Origin: Opitutaceae bacterium
GTDB lineage: Bacteria > Verrucomicrobiota > Verrucomicrobiia > Opitutales > Opitutaceae
Direction of reading: 5' to 3'
DNA: 7,945 nt
NCBI GenBank assembly: GCA_031254955.1
Contig: JAIRTK010000357.1
Coordinates: 1-7,945, forward strand
Shown: piece by piece, positions 1-7,278 of the stretch
Layout: each line of letters opens with the position of its first letter
How positions within the stretch are numbered: the first letter of the stretch is position 1
Notes under the pieces: model-generated
Told to the model about the DNA's origin: nothing
Database searches by the model: none
The model's input: only the letters and a program-made list of their open reading frames with translations
Program-made: the position numbers and the translations under genes

Positions 1-47
1 GGGACGCCTCGCCCTACCTGAAGGGGGATTTTCATTCGGAAACGGTA

Positions 48-73
48 TTACGCGCACCGATTACGCGCACCGA
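48..73. repeat. 13-bp tandem direct repeat, two copies
   Basis: TTACGCGCACCGA occurs at 48-60 and again immediately at 61-73, both exact. It is only two units, so it may be a replication-slippage duplication or part of a larger dispersed repeat. It is not a CRISPR, because there is no spacer between the units. Confidence 0.8.
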
Positions 74-103
74 AGGCAGTGCGGTTCGGGTTGGGTGATG
101 TAG

Positions 104-175
104 CACGGGCGACCCCGCCCGTGGACGGTGCTCTGCACCGCAAACTTCACCAAGCGCATGGGCGAGTCGCCCATG
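104..175. repeat. Cluster of three short perfect hairpins (REP-like)
   Basis: Three dyads follow one another. The first is CACGGGCG (104-111), a 4-nt loop, and CGCCCGTG (116-123). The second is CGGTGC (126-131), loop TCT, and GCACCG (135-140). The third is CATGGGCGA (157-165), one base, and TCGCCCATG (167-175). All stems are perfect. The first shares its CACGGGC core with the palindromes inside gene 1 and near 7730, which suggests a dispersed palindromic repeat family. The hairpins could act at the RNA level after an upstream gene, but none is followed by a T-run like an intrinsic terminator. Confidence 0.7.
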
Positions 176-263
176 TCACGCAATCCCGTCAGCCGTCCTC
201 GTAACATCAGCTTCTGAGTTTGCGTTCATTCATGTGTCCACTCGCGGTTAAAAACGTAGTTTT

Positions 264-390
264 GAAAATTCTCTTTATCTTTATCCCTCAGCGGCACCGC
301 TTGGCGGATAAAGAAGAAAGAGGAAGAACGAAAAACAAAAAACGAGGAAGGAGGAACGAGGGCGGCGCCTCGGATTGAAGGGCGGCCTCC
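264..390. repeat. Purine-rich repeat element, upstream copy
   Basis: A T/C-rich arm (about 270-285) can pair with the G/A-rich arm at about 308-323 with one bulge, around a small core palindrome AGCGG-CA-CCGCT (290-301). A long plus-strand purine-rich tract (about 308-362) follows. Two blocks match the element downstream of gene 2: GCGGCACCGCTTG (291-303) matches the minus strand of 7382-7394 at 12 of 13 positions, and 358-383 matches 7474-7499 at 22 of 26. It is probably a decayed member of the same family, leaving the two-gene operon bracketed by related repeats. Confidence 0.6.
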
Positions 391-483
391 GCCGGGCGTT
401 CGGGCTGCGCGAAATCGTGATGCGGAGCATCTTGCTCGCGTCACGAATCATAAAATGATCCAGTTTTATCAGAATCCTATCCA

Positions 484-512
484 TTGTCATTTGCGCGCCA
501 AATGGATAACAT
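484..512 (+). promoter_or_regulatory. Candidate sigma-70-type promoter with overlapping dyad
   Basis: TTGTCA (484-489, 5 of 6 to the -35 consensus) and TAACAT (507-512, 4 of 6 to the -10 consensus) are 17 nt apart. Transcription would start near 519 and give a leader of about 14 nt before the ATG at 533. The spacer contains the dyad ATTTG-CGCGC-CAAAT (489-503), and ATCCATT (479-485) is repeated inverted as AATGGAT (501-507), so a repressor or activator could bind over the promoter. The boxes are visible in the sequence; promoter function and regulation are inferred. Confidence 0.4.
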
Positions 513-532
513 CAGACAAAATTCAGCCCCTC

Positions 533-3500
533 ATGGCGTCTGTCACCGTCACCCGCGAAACCTTGGTCCTTCCCACTTACCTGCCGCACGCGCCGGACAA
601 GAACCCGATGTTTTTGGAAAAGCGCGTCTATCAGGGCAGCAGCGGCAAAGTTTATCCGCTGCCGTTCATCGACCGCATCGCGCAGGAAAAAACTGACGAG
701 CGTTGGGAGGCCGTCCACATCGAAAACGAATTCGTGCGCGTGACCTTGCTGCCGCAACTCGGCGGGCGCATCCATGCCGGCCTCGACAAGACCAACGGCT
801 ACGATTTTTTCTACCGGCAAAACGTCATCAAGCCCGCGCTGGTCGGCCTCGCCGGACCGTGGATCTCGGGCGGCGTGGAGTTCAACTGGCCGCAGCACCA
901 CCGTCCGTCCACCTTCATGCCGGCGGACGTGGCGGTCGAGGAGCACCCGGACGGCTCGCGCACCGTCTGGATGAGCGAGCACGAGCCGCTCAACCGCATG
1001 AAGGGCATGCACGGCGTCCGTCTGTATCCGGATAAAAACTACATCGAGCTGAGGGCGCGCGTTTACAACGGCACGCCGGCCCCGCAGACCTTCCTCTGGT
1101 GGGCCAACGCCGGCGTGCGCGCGCACGCGCTCTACCAGTCGGTGTTTCCGCCCGACGTGCAGTGCGTGGCCGACCACGCGAAGCGCGCGATGAGCGGGTT
1201 TCCGCTTTGCCGCGGGCATTATTACGGCGTCGATTACGGCGCGCGCGCGGGCCGCAAAACCGCGCGCGGCCACGCGGCCAACGACCTCTCGTGGTATGGC
1301 AACATCCCCGTGCCCACCTCCTACATGTGCATGGGCACGGGCGAGGATTTTTTCGGCGGCTACGACCACGCGCGCGAGGCCGGCGTCATCCACATCGCGA
1401 ATCATCACATCTCGCCGGGGAAAAAACAATGGGTGTGGGGCAACGCCGGATTTGGCCGCGCCTGGGACCGGCATCTGACCGACCCCGATGAAAACGGCGA
1501 GTGCGCGCCGTATGTCGAGTTGATGGCCGGCGTTTACACCGACAACCAGCCCGACTTCGCGTGGCTCATGCCGGGCGAGACGAAGACTTGGAGCCAGTAT
1601 TGGTATCCGGTGCAAAAAATCGGCCCCGCGCAAAAGGCGAACCTCGACGCCGCCGCGAGCCTGCGCGTGGACGCGGAGCGCGGCGTCGCGCGCATCGGCG
1701 TATCCGTTTCCTCACTACAAACCGGCGCCCGCGTGCGCCTGCTGGCGAAAGACCGGCTCGTGCGCGAGTTCGCCCGCGACCTCGCCCCGGACAAGCCGTT
1801 CGTCGAGGAGGTCAAACTGCCGCGCGCGCGCCACCGGCTCAGGGAAACCGACCTGCGCCTCGTCGTGCGCGCCGCCGGCGGACGCGAACTCATCGCCTAT
1901 TCCCCCAAGCCGCCCCCGCCAAAGAAACCCGTGCCGCCGCCCGCGACCGAGCCGCCGCCGCCCGCCGGCATCGCGGGCAACGACGAGCTTTACGTGACGG
2001 GTCTTCACCTCGAACAATACCGCCACGCCACGCGGCGCCCCGAGCCTTACTGGCGCGAGGCGCTGCGCCGCGACCCGGGCGACTCGCGCTGCCACAACGC
2101 CCTTGGCCGCTGGCATCTGCGGCGCGGCGAACTCGCCGAGGCGGAGGCGCACTTCCGCGCCGCCATCGAGCGGCTGACGCGCCGCAACCCGAATCCCCGC
2201 GACGGCGAGCCGTGGTATCATCTCGGCCTGACCCTGCGCATGAGGGCCGCAGCGGCGGCGTCCCCGCCGCTGCTCGACGAGGCCTACGCGTTTTTCTACA
2301 AGGCCACTTGGAACCACGCGTGGCAGGCGTCCGGCTTTCACGCGCTGGCGGAGCTTGACTGCCTGCGCGGCGACTGGACGGCGGCGCTCGACCATCTCGA
2401 CCGCGCGCTGCGCGTAAACACCGACAACCTCAAGGCCCGCGACCTGCGCGCGATCGTGTTGCGCAAGCTCGGTCGCGACGACGAGGCCGCCGCGCAGCTC
2501 CGCGACACGCTCGCGCTCGACCCGCTCGACTGGTGGGCGCGTTTTCTCAACGGCGAGCCGCTTTCCCGCGACACGCAGACGCGGCTCGACCTCGCGCTCG
2601 ACTTCGCGCGCGCGGGCCTGTTTGCCGACGCGCTCGCGGTGCTGGACGGGATTGACGTGGCACGGGCTGCCAGCCCGTGTCCTCCTCGCGGGCGAGACGT
2701 CCGTGCGACGGAAAATCACGGGCTGGCAGCCCGTGCCACGATGGACGGCACCGCGCCGCTCGCGGCGTATTACCGCGCATGGTTGTGCGCGAAGCTCGGG
2801 CGCGCCGCCGAAACGCGGCGGCACCTCGCGGCGGCGGCCAAGGCGCCGCCGGATTACTGCTTCCCCGCGCGCCCGGAGGAAATCGCGATCCTGGAGTTCG
2901 CCATGCGCGAAAACCCGCGCGACGCCCGCGCCCCGTATTATCTGGGCAACCTGCTCTACGACCGCCGCCGCTTCGCCGACGCGATCGCGCTCTGGGAAAA
3001 ATCCGCGCGGCTCGACGCGACGTTTCCCACCGTGTGGCGCAACCTCGGCATCGGCTGGTTCAACATCTCCGGCAAACCCGCGAAGGCGCGCGCCGCCTAC
3101 GAGCGCGCCTTCAAGGCCGGCCCGCGCGACGCGCGCTTGTTGTTCGAGCGCGACCAGCTCTGGAAACGCATGGGCGCATCGCCCGCGCGGCGGCTGCGCG
3201 AGCTGGAACGCCATCCCGCGCTCACGCGCCGGCGCGACGACCTCTCGGTCGAGCTTTGCGCGCTGTATAACCAGACGGGCGCGCCGGAAAAGGCGTTGCG
3301 GATTCTGGAATCGCGCCCGTTCCAGCCGTGGGAAGGCGGCGAGGGCCAGGCGCTGGCGCACTACGCGCGGGCCGGTCTGCTGCTCGCCCGCGCCGCGCTG
3401 GACCGGGGCGACGCGCGCGGCGCGCGGCGGCGGCTGGAGCGCGTGCTCGCTCCGCCGGAAAATCTCGGCGAGACCTGGCACCCGCTCGCGAATGGCAGCG

Positions 3501-3934
3501 AGATCTGGTATTGGCTCGGCGAGGCGTGCGCGATGGCGGGCGACGCGGCGGCGGCCAGAAAACACTGGCGGCAGGCCGCCGAGTTTCGCGGCGATTTTCA
3601 GGAGATGAGCGTGCGCGCGTTTTCGGAAATGACCTATTTTTCCGCGCTCGCGCTGCGCCGGCTCGGACGCGAAAAGGAGGCGGCGGACCTGCTGCGCGGC
3701 CTGCTCGCCCATGCGCGCGCGCTGGCGGGGCGGCAGGCAAAAATCGACTATTTCGCCACTTCGCTGCCGACGATGCTGCTTTTCGAGGACGACTTGCAGG
3801 CCCGCCAAAAAACCAAAGCCGCCCGCATGGAGGCGCTGGCCTTGCACGGCCTCGGCAGGACGGCGGCGGCGAAACGACTGTGCGCGAACATGGCCGGACG
3901 CGACGCGAATTTCCCCTGGAGCACCACACCATGA
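533..3934 (+). CDS. DUF5107 domain and tetratricopeptide repeat protein
   Basis: Encodes about 1133 residues. The N-terminal half is a DUF5107 domain (roughly residues 40-365) with typical motifs: LGGRI (76-80), SGGVEFNWPQHH (112-123) and ISPGKKQWVWG (293-303). A proline-rich linker follows (458-479), then GLHLEQYRH (490-498) and a long run of TPR-like helical repeats to the C-terminus, as in the family. No signal peptide or membrane segment is seen, so a cytoplasmic location is likely. The reaction is unproven; LPxLGGRI and the overall pattern recall the galactose-mutarotase-like beta-sandwich superfamily, which is inference. I chose ATG 533 because family members start a few residues before the VTVTRE strand, and because the candidate promoter lies upstream of it. 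The in-frame ATG at 455 would add 26 unrelated residues. Neither start has a clear Shine-Dalgarno sequence. The last bases overlap the GH2 gene (ATGA). Residues 706-738 appear to be a repeat-derived insertion. Confidence 0.93.
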   Translation: MASVTVTRETLVLPTYLPHAPDKNPMFLEKRVYQGSSGKVYPLPFIDRIAQEKTDERWEAVHIENEFVRVTLLPQLGGRIHAGLDKTNGYDFFYRQNVIKPALVGLAGPWISGGVEFNWPQHHRPSTFMPADVAVEEHPDGSRTVWMSEHEPLNRMKGMHGVRLYPDKNYIELRARVYNGTPAPQTFLWWANAGVRAHALYQSVFPPDVQCVADHAKRAMSGFPLCRGHYYGVDYGARAGRKTARGHAANDLSWYGNIPVPTSYMCMGTGEDFFGGYDHAREAGVIHIANHHISPGKKQWVWGNAGFGRAWDRHLTDPDENGECAPYVELMAGVYTDNQPDFAWLMPGETKTWSQYWYPVQKIGPAQKANLDAAASLRVDAERGVARIGVSVSSLQTGARVRLLAKDRLVREFARDLAPDKPFVEEVKLPRARHRLRETDLRLVVRAAGGRELIAYSPKPPPPKKPVPPPATEPPPPAGIAGNDELYVTGLHLEQYRHATRRPEPYWREALRRDPGDSRCHNALGRWHLRRGELAEAEAHFRAAIERLTRRNPNPRDGEPWYHLGLTLRMRAAAAASPPLLDEAYAFFYKATWNHAWQASGFHALAELDCLRGDWTAALDHLDRALRVNTDNLKARDLRAIVLRKLGRDDEAAAQLRDTLALDPLDWWARFLNGEPLSRDTQTRLDLALDFARAGLFADALAVLDGIDVARAASPCPPRGRDVRATENHGLAARATMDGTAPLAAYYRAWLCAKLGRAAETRRHLAAAAKAPPDYCFPARPEEIAILEFAMRENPRDARAPYYLGNLLYDRRRFADAIALWEKSARLDATFPTVWRNLGIGWFNISGKPAKARAAYERAFKAGPRDARLLFERDQLWKRMGASPARRLRELERHPALTRRRDDLSVELCALYNQTGAPEKALRILESRPFQPWEGGEGQALAHYARAGLLLARAALDRGDARGARRRLERVLAPPENLGETWHPLANGSEIWYWLGEACAMAGDAAAARKHWRQAAEFRGDFQEMSVRAFSEMTYFSALALRRLGREKEAADLLRGLLAHARALAGRQAKIDYFATSLPTMLLFEDDLQARQKTKAARMEALALHGLGRTAAAKRLCANMAGRDANFPWSTTP
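2650..2748. repeat. Palindromic repeat element inserted in frame in the DUF5107/TPR gene
   Basis: A perfect 24-nt inverted repeat (2656-2679 and 2717-2740) encloses a 37-nt loop. Each arm is itself a palindrome (CACGGGCTG, one base, CAGCCCGTG), and the loop carries two smaller dyads (CTCGC-GG-GCGAG at 2685-2696 and CCGT-GCG-ACGG at 2701-2711). The 7-mer TGGACGG flanks the element at 2643-2649 and 2742-2748, exactly 99 bp apart, so 33 codons are added without a frameshift. Removing one unit joins VLDG to TAPLAAYYRAWL, a natural-looking TPR segment. The direct repeat could be a target-site duplication or chance. The extra peptide is Arg/Ala/Pro-rich and unlike its surroundings. Confidence 0.8.
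3917..3934 (+). promoter_or_regulatory. Ribosome-binding site and ATGA stop-start overlap coupling the two genes
   Basis: TGGAG (3917-3921) lies 9 nt before ATG 3931, a good Shine-Dalgarno position. The ATG shares two bases with the TGA stop (3932-3934) of the DUF5107 gene. This arrangement usually means translational reinitiation and balanced expression of the two products. It also decides the start of the GH2 gene over ATG 3943, whose AAGGA is only 4 nt away. Confidence 0.75.
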
Positions 3935-6900
3935 AGGACACCATGAACAGAAACGAACAACACGACGGACACGCGGAGGCTTCGTTGGCGAGGCCCGCCC
4001 GGCAAGGACTCTTATCGCAATCGCGGAGCCGGTTTCCCGGCGGTTTCGCCGGCGCACGGGTCTCCTTTTCCACCATGCTCGCCATGCTCGCGGCCACCGG
4101 CCTCGCAAGCGCGGCGCCCGCAATTTCTCCCATGAACTCCCCCGATTTCACGATTTCCATCGCCGGTGAATGGCGCGTGCGCGCCACGGCGGAACGGGCA
4201 ACCGCCGGCAGCGGCGCGCCCTTTCAAGCCGACGCCGTCGTGCGCCTGCCGGGCGCGCTGGCCGCGCAAGGCGTGGGCGAGGACATCGCCGTCCACACGC
4301 CGTGGGTCGGGAGCATCGTTGACCGCGCGTGGTTCACCGCGCCGGAATACGCGCGCTGGCGCGAGCCGGGAAACATCAAGGTGCCGTTCTGGTTGCAGCC
4401 GGAAAAGTATTTTCGCGGCGTGGCGCGTTATGAGCGCGAGGTGGAGCTTCCCGCGTCCTGGGCCGGGCGGCGCGTGGTGCTCGCGCTGGAGCGCGCGCAC
4501 TGGGCGACGCGCGTCTGGCTCGACGGGCGCGAGGCGGGGCGCGACGACAGCCTGAGCACGCCGCACGAATACGACTTGGGCGCGGGCCTCGCGCCCGGAA
4601 AGCACACGCTCGCCATCGAGGTGGACAACACCGTGGTGGTCGATGTGGGGCCAAACTCGCACAGCATCAGCGATCACACGCAAGGCAACTGGAACGGCCT
4701 CATCGGGCGCATCGAGCTGGTGGCGACCGCGCCGGCGTGGCTCGACGAGGTGCGGGTGTTCCCGCGCGTGGCGGCGCGCTCCGCGTTGGTGCGCGGACGC
4801 GTCGGCGGCGCGGCGACGCTGCCCGCCGGCGCCGTGGCGCGGGTGCGCGTCGAGCGGCTTGCTTGCGGCACGCCTCGCGCGGACATGACCGGCGCGGAGG
4901 CGTCTCCGAGGCCTCCGCAACCACGCCTCAAAGGCATTAAGAACTCGAAGCCTCATGCCACGCCCGACGGAGGCCTCGGGGCGGCCTCCCCGCCGGCCAT
5001 GCCGGCCAGCCTTGCCGGTGGCGCCGGCGCATTGGGGCACGTGGCCGCCATCGGGAAGGACGGCGCCTTCGAGGTCGAATGCCCGCTCGGCGCGGACGCC
5101 GCCTTGTGGGACGAGTTCAGCCCGGCGTTGTATCGCGCGGTGGTGTCGCTGGAAAACGGCGAGGCGCGCGCAGTCACCTTCGGCCTGCGCGAGGTCGGGA
5201 CGGAGGGCACGCAGATCACGGTGAACGGGCGGCGCGTGTTTTTGCGCGGCACGCTGGAATGCGCGGCGTGGCCGCTCACCGGCTATCCGCCGACCGACGT
5301 GGAATCGTGGCGGCGCGTGTTGCGCGCGGCGCGGGCGCACGGGTTGAACCATATCCGCTTTCACTCGTGGTGCCCGCCCGAGGCGGCGTTCGTGGCGGGC
5401 GACGAACTGGGTTTCTATTTCCAGGTCGAGGCGGCGTCCTGGCCGAACCAGGGCACGACGGTGGGCGACGGCGGCGCGCAGGACGCGTGGCTGGTGCGCG
5501 AGGCCGACCGCATCGTGCGCGCCTACGGAAACCACCCGTCGTTCATGTTTTTCGCGGCGGGCAACGAGCCGTCCGGGCCGCACAGCGCGGCCTGGCTGGC
5601 GTATTGGGTGGAACGCATGAAGGCCGACCCGCGACGGCTGCACACCTGCACGGCGGGCTGGCCGGAAATCGCCGCCAGCCAGTATCACGTCCGGCCCCGC
5701 CCGCGCGCGCACCAGATGCGGGACAACCTCAATTCGCGCCTCAACGCGCGCCCGCCGGAAACGCGCACCGACTACCGCGACTACATTGGCCGGCGCGCCG
5801 TGCCCGTGGTGAGCCACGAAATCGGCCAGTGGTGCGTGTATCCCAACTTTGACGAAATGCCGAAATACACCGGCGTGATGAAGCCGCGCAATTTCGAGAT
5901 TTTCCGCGAAACGCTCGCGAGGCGCGGCATGGCCGGACAGGCGCGCGAATTTCTGCGCGCGTCGGGGAAACTGCAGGTTTTGTGTTACAAGGAGGAAATC
6001 GAGTCGGCGCTGCGCACGCCCGGCATGGGCGGCTTCCAGTTGCTCGGGCTGGGCGATTTTCCCGGCCAGGGCACCGCGCTGGTCGGCGTGCTGGATGCGT
6101 TTTGGGAGGAAAAAGGCTACGTCGCCCCGGAGGAATGGCGGCGTTTTTGCGCGGACACCGTGCCGCTGGCGCGTCTGGAGCGGCGCGTGTTCGAGGCCGG
6201 CGACACGCTGCGCGCCGACATCGAGCTGGCGCACTACGGGCCGGCGACGCTGGAAAAAGCCGTGGTGAAATGGAAACTGGCGGACGGCAACGGCGGCGCC
6301 GTGGCGGAAGGGCGTCTGGCCTCGCCGCGCGCGCCGTCCGGCGCGCTGACCGCGCTCGGGCGCGTGGAGGCGGCGCTGGATGCGTCCATGCTCGCGAACG
6401 GCGGCGCGGCGCGAAAGCTGACGCTGGTCGTGTCGGTCGAGGACGAAGCCGCCGGCGCGCGCGCCGAAAACGACTGGGATGTCTGGCTGTATCCCAAAAA
6501 CGGTGCCGCCGTCGCGCGGACGGCGGACGACACGCGGGTGGCGGACGGCGTGACGACGGCGGATGGCGCGCGAGCGACGCTGCGCAGCAGCGCCACCGCC
6601 GGGCGCGGGTCCGCCGCAACAGCAGCAAACAACACACCGGCGACGGACGGCGCGACGACGGCGCGACACGCGGACGGGGGACCCGCGCCGCGCGAGGGGC
6701 GCGTGCTGGTTTGCGACGAGTTCGACGGCGCAGCCGAGGTGGCGCTGCGCGAAGGCGGGGCCGTGCTGCTGGCGATTCCGCCGGGACGCGTGCGCGGCGA
6801 CCCGAAACTCGGGCGCGTGGAGCTTGGTTTCACAAGCATCTTTTGGAACACGGCCTGGACGGGCGGGAAGGCCCCGCACACGCTCGGGATTTTGTGCGAC

Positions 6901-7266
6901 CCGGCGCACCCGGCGCTGGCCGGTTTCCCGACCGAGTCGCACAGCAACTGGCAGTGGTGGTATGTCGTGAGCCGCGCCTCCGCCATGATCCTTGACGAGC
7001 TGCCGCCGGAGCTGCGCCCGGTGATCCAAGTGGTGGACGACTGGTTCACGAACCGGAAGCTCGCGCTTGCCTTCGAGTGCCGTGTCGGCGCGGGCCGTCT
7101 GCTGGTGTGCAGCGTCGATTTGCGAGAGGAAGACGGCGCGAATCCGGTTGTCCGGCACTTGCGCGCGAGCCTGCTGCGTTACGCGGCTGGCGCGGATTTC
7201 GCGCCGCAAGTGGAGCTGGCGTCGGAGCAAGTGCGCGCCCTGTTCACCGCCGACGCTTCAAAGTGA
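3931..7266 (+). CDS. Exported glycoside hydrolase family 2 protein
   Basis: Encodes 1111 residues. A long Arg-rich N-region precedes a hydrophobic segment (about 44-61) ending in an Ala-rich cleavage-like site (LASAAPA), so export is likely. A beta-sandwich sugar-binding domain follows (about 75-270; HWATRVWLDG at 190-199, QGNWNGLIGR at 251-260), then an immunoglobulin-like domain and a TIM barrel starting near 437 (FLRGTLE 437-443, HIRFHSWCPPE 474-484). The acid/base glutamate fits GNEP (E546), and SHEIGQW carries the likely nucleophile E630, 84 residues later; both catalytic residues are present. The C-terminal part (924-1111) is a conserved domain of these large GH2 proteins, containing FWNTAWTGG and DDWFTNRKL. 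The sugar specificity cannot be told: beta-galactosidase-like or other retaining exo-activity is possible. Three stretches look like later additions: residues about 15-41, 309-368 and 859-923. The gene is coupled to the DUF5107 gene by an ATGA overlap and followed by a large hairpin. Confidence 0.92.
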   Translation: MKDTMNRNEQHDGHAEASLARPARQGLLSQSRSRFPGGFAGARVSFSTMLAMLAATGLASAAPAISPMNSPDFTISIAGEWRVRATAERATAGSGAPFQADAVVRLPGALAAQGVGEDIAVHTPWVGSIVDRAWFTAPEYARWREPGNIKVPFWLQPEKYFRGVARYEREVELPASWAGRRVVLALERAHWATRVWLDGREAGRDDSLSTPHEYDLGAGLAPGKHTLAIEVDNTVVVDVGPNSHSISDHTQGNWNGLIGRIELVATAPAWLDEVRVFPRVAARSALVRGRVGGAATLPAGAVARVRVERLACGTPRADMTGAEASPRPPQPRLKGIKNSKPHATPDGGLGAASPPAMPASLAGGAGALGHVAAIGKDGAFEVECPLGADAALWDEFSPALYRAVVSLENGEARAVTFGLREVGTEGTQITVNGRRVFLRGTLECAAWPLTGYPPTDVESWRRVLRAARAHGLNHIRFHSWCPPEAAFVAGDELGFYFQVEAASWPNQGTTVGDGGAQDAWLVREADRIVRAYGNHPSFMFFAAGNEPSGPHSAAWLAYWVERMKADPRRLHTCTAGWPEIAASQYHVRPRPRAHQMRDNLNSRLNARPPETRTDYRDYIGRRAVPVVSHEIGQWCVYPNFDEMPKYTGVMKPRNFEIFRETLARRGMAGQAREFLRASGKLQVLCYKEEIESALRTPGMGGFQLLGLGDFPGQGTALVGVLDAFWEEKGYVAPEEWRRFCADTVPLARLERRVFEAGDTLRADIELAHYGPATLEKAVVKWKLADGNGGAVAEGRLASPRAPSGALTALGRVEAALDASMLANGGAARKLTLVVSVEDEAAGARAENDWDVWLYPKNGAAVARTADDTRVADGVTTADGARATLRSSATAGRGSAATAANNTPATDGATTARHADGGPAPREGRVLVCDEFDGAAEVALREGGAVLLAIPPGRVRGDPKLGRVELGFTSIFWNTAWTGGKAPHTLGILCDPAHPALAGFPTESHSNWQWWYVVSRASAMILDELPPELRPVIQVVDDWFTNRKLALAFECRVGAGRLLVCSVDLREEDGANPVVRHLRASLLRYAAGADFAPQVELASEQVRALFTADASK
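3974..4056. repeat. Possible repeat-derived segment in the signal-peptide N-region of the GH2 gene
   Basis: This segment encodes the odd Arg-rich stretch between the start codon and the hydrophobic core. It contains two adjoining hairpins, GCCGG-TTTC-CCGGC (4028-4041) and CCGGCG-GTTT-CGCCGG (4037-4052), that share bases and so are mutually exclusive. The coding stretch pushes the hydrophobic core to about residue 44, far later than in ordinary signal peptides. Boundaries are uncertain and no flanking duplication was found. Confidence 0.4.
4864..5036. repeat. Palindrome-bearing in-frame insertion in the GH2 gene
   Basis: Between the strand ending VRVERLA and the segment GHVAAIGKDGAFEVE lie about 55 residues rich in Ala, Pro, Gly and Arg that do not look like a GH2 beta-sandwich. 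The DNA has a perfect 12-bp inverted repeat, CCGAGGCCTCCG (4906-4917) and CGGAGGCCTCGG (4968-4979); each arm contains the palindrome GAGGCCTC. A further dyad, GCGGAGGC and GCCTCCGC (4894-4901 and 4911-4918), overlaps the left arm. The arms-that-are-palindromes design matches the element in gene 1, but no convincing target duplication was found. Confidence 0.55.
6506..6696. repeat. Low-complexity linker with an in-frame direct repeat in the GH2 gene
   Basis: The stretch encodes an Ala/Thr/Asp/Gly-rich linker of about 65 residues between the beta-sandwich segment ending DVWLYPKNG and the C-terminal domain starting GRVLVCDEF. A 19-bp unit recurs 102 bp apart (6543-6561 and 6645-6663, 18 of 19 identical), coding ADGVTTA and TDGATTA in the same frame. 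This suggests growth by duplication. It is an internal linker and probably disordered. Confidence 0.6.
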
Positions 7267-7278
7267 AGCCGTGCGCCC

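Larger units (their letters stand above)
1..532. other. Non-coding, repeat-rich leader region upstream of the DUF5107 gene
   Basis: No open reading frame here has family-like sequence; the short minus-strand frames across 226-490 are low-complexity translations of a purine-rich repeat. The stretch holds a 13-bp tandem repeat, three short hairpins in a row, a purine-rich repeat element related to one downstream of the operon, small dyads at 419-431 (GATGC, 3-nt loop, GCATC) and 447-459 (ATCAT, AAA, ATGAT), and a candidate promoter next to gene 1. The end of whatever gene lies upstream is not recognisable, so the start of the window appears to be already intergenic. Confidence 0.7.

Noticed and set aside
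48..175. Possible CRISPR array
   Set aside because: The tandem repeat has no spacers and the three hairpins differ in sequence and spacing.
455..532. Earlier start for the DUF5107 gene
   Set aside because: The 26 added residues are unlike the family's N-terminus and would be encoded across the candidate promoter. Not fully excluded.
512..1633. 373-codon minus-strand frame
   Set aside because: It is a shadow of the strongly conserved DUF5107 domain on the other strand.
3328..3930. Upstream extension of the GH2 frame by 201 codons
   Set aside because: It overlaps the TPR gene in another frame and is Arg/Gly/Ala-rich; ATG 3931 has a ribosome-binding site and precedes the signal peptide.
1715..4123. 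802-codon open frame on the minus strand
   Set aside because: It is antisense to the DUF5107 gene and crosses the gene junction, with biased composition and no family-like motifs.
4824..5030. CGCCGGCGC direct repeat 198 bp apart as a target duplication of the GH2 insertion
   Set aside because: It would remove the VARVRVE strand that looks native, and this motif is common in GC-rich DNA.
4012..7230. 1072-codon open frame on the minus strand
   Set aside because: It lies antisense to the GH2 gene, has Arg/His/Ala-rich sequence without domain motifs, and is explained by high third-position GC removing stops.
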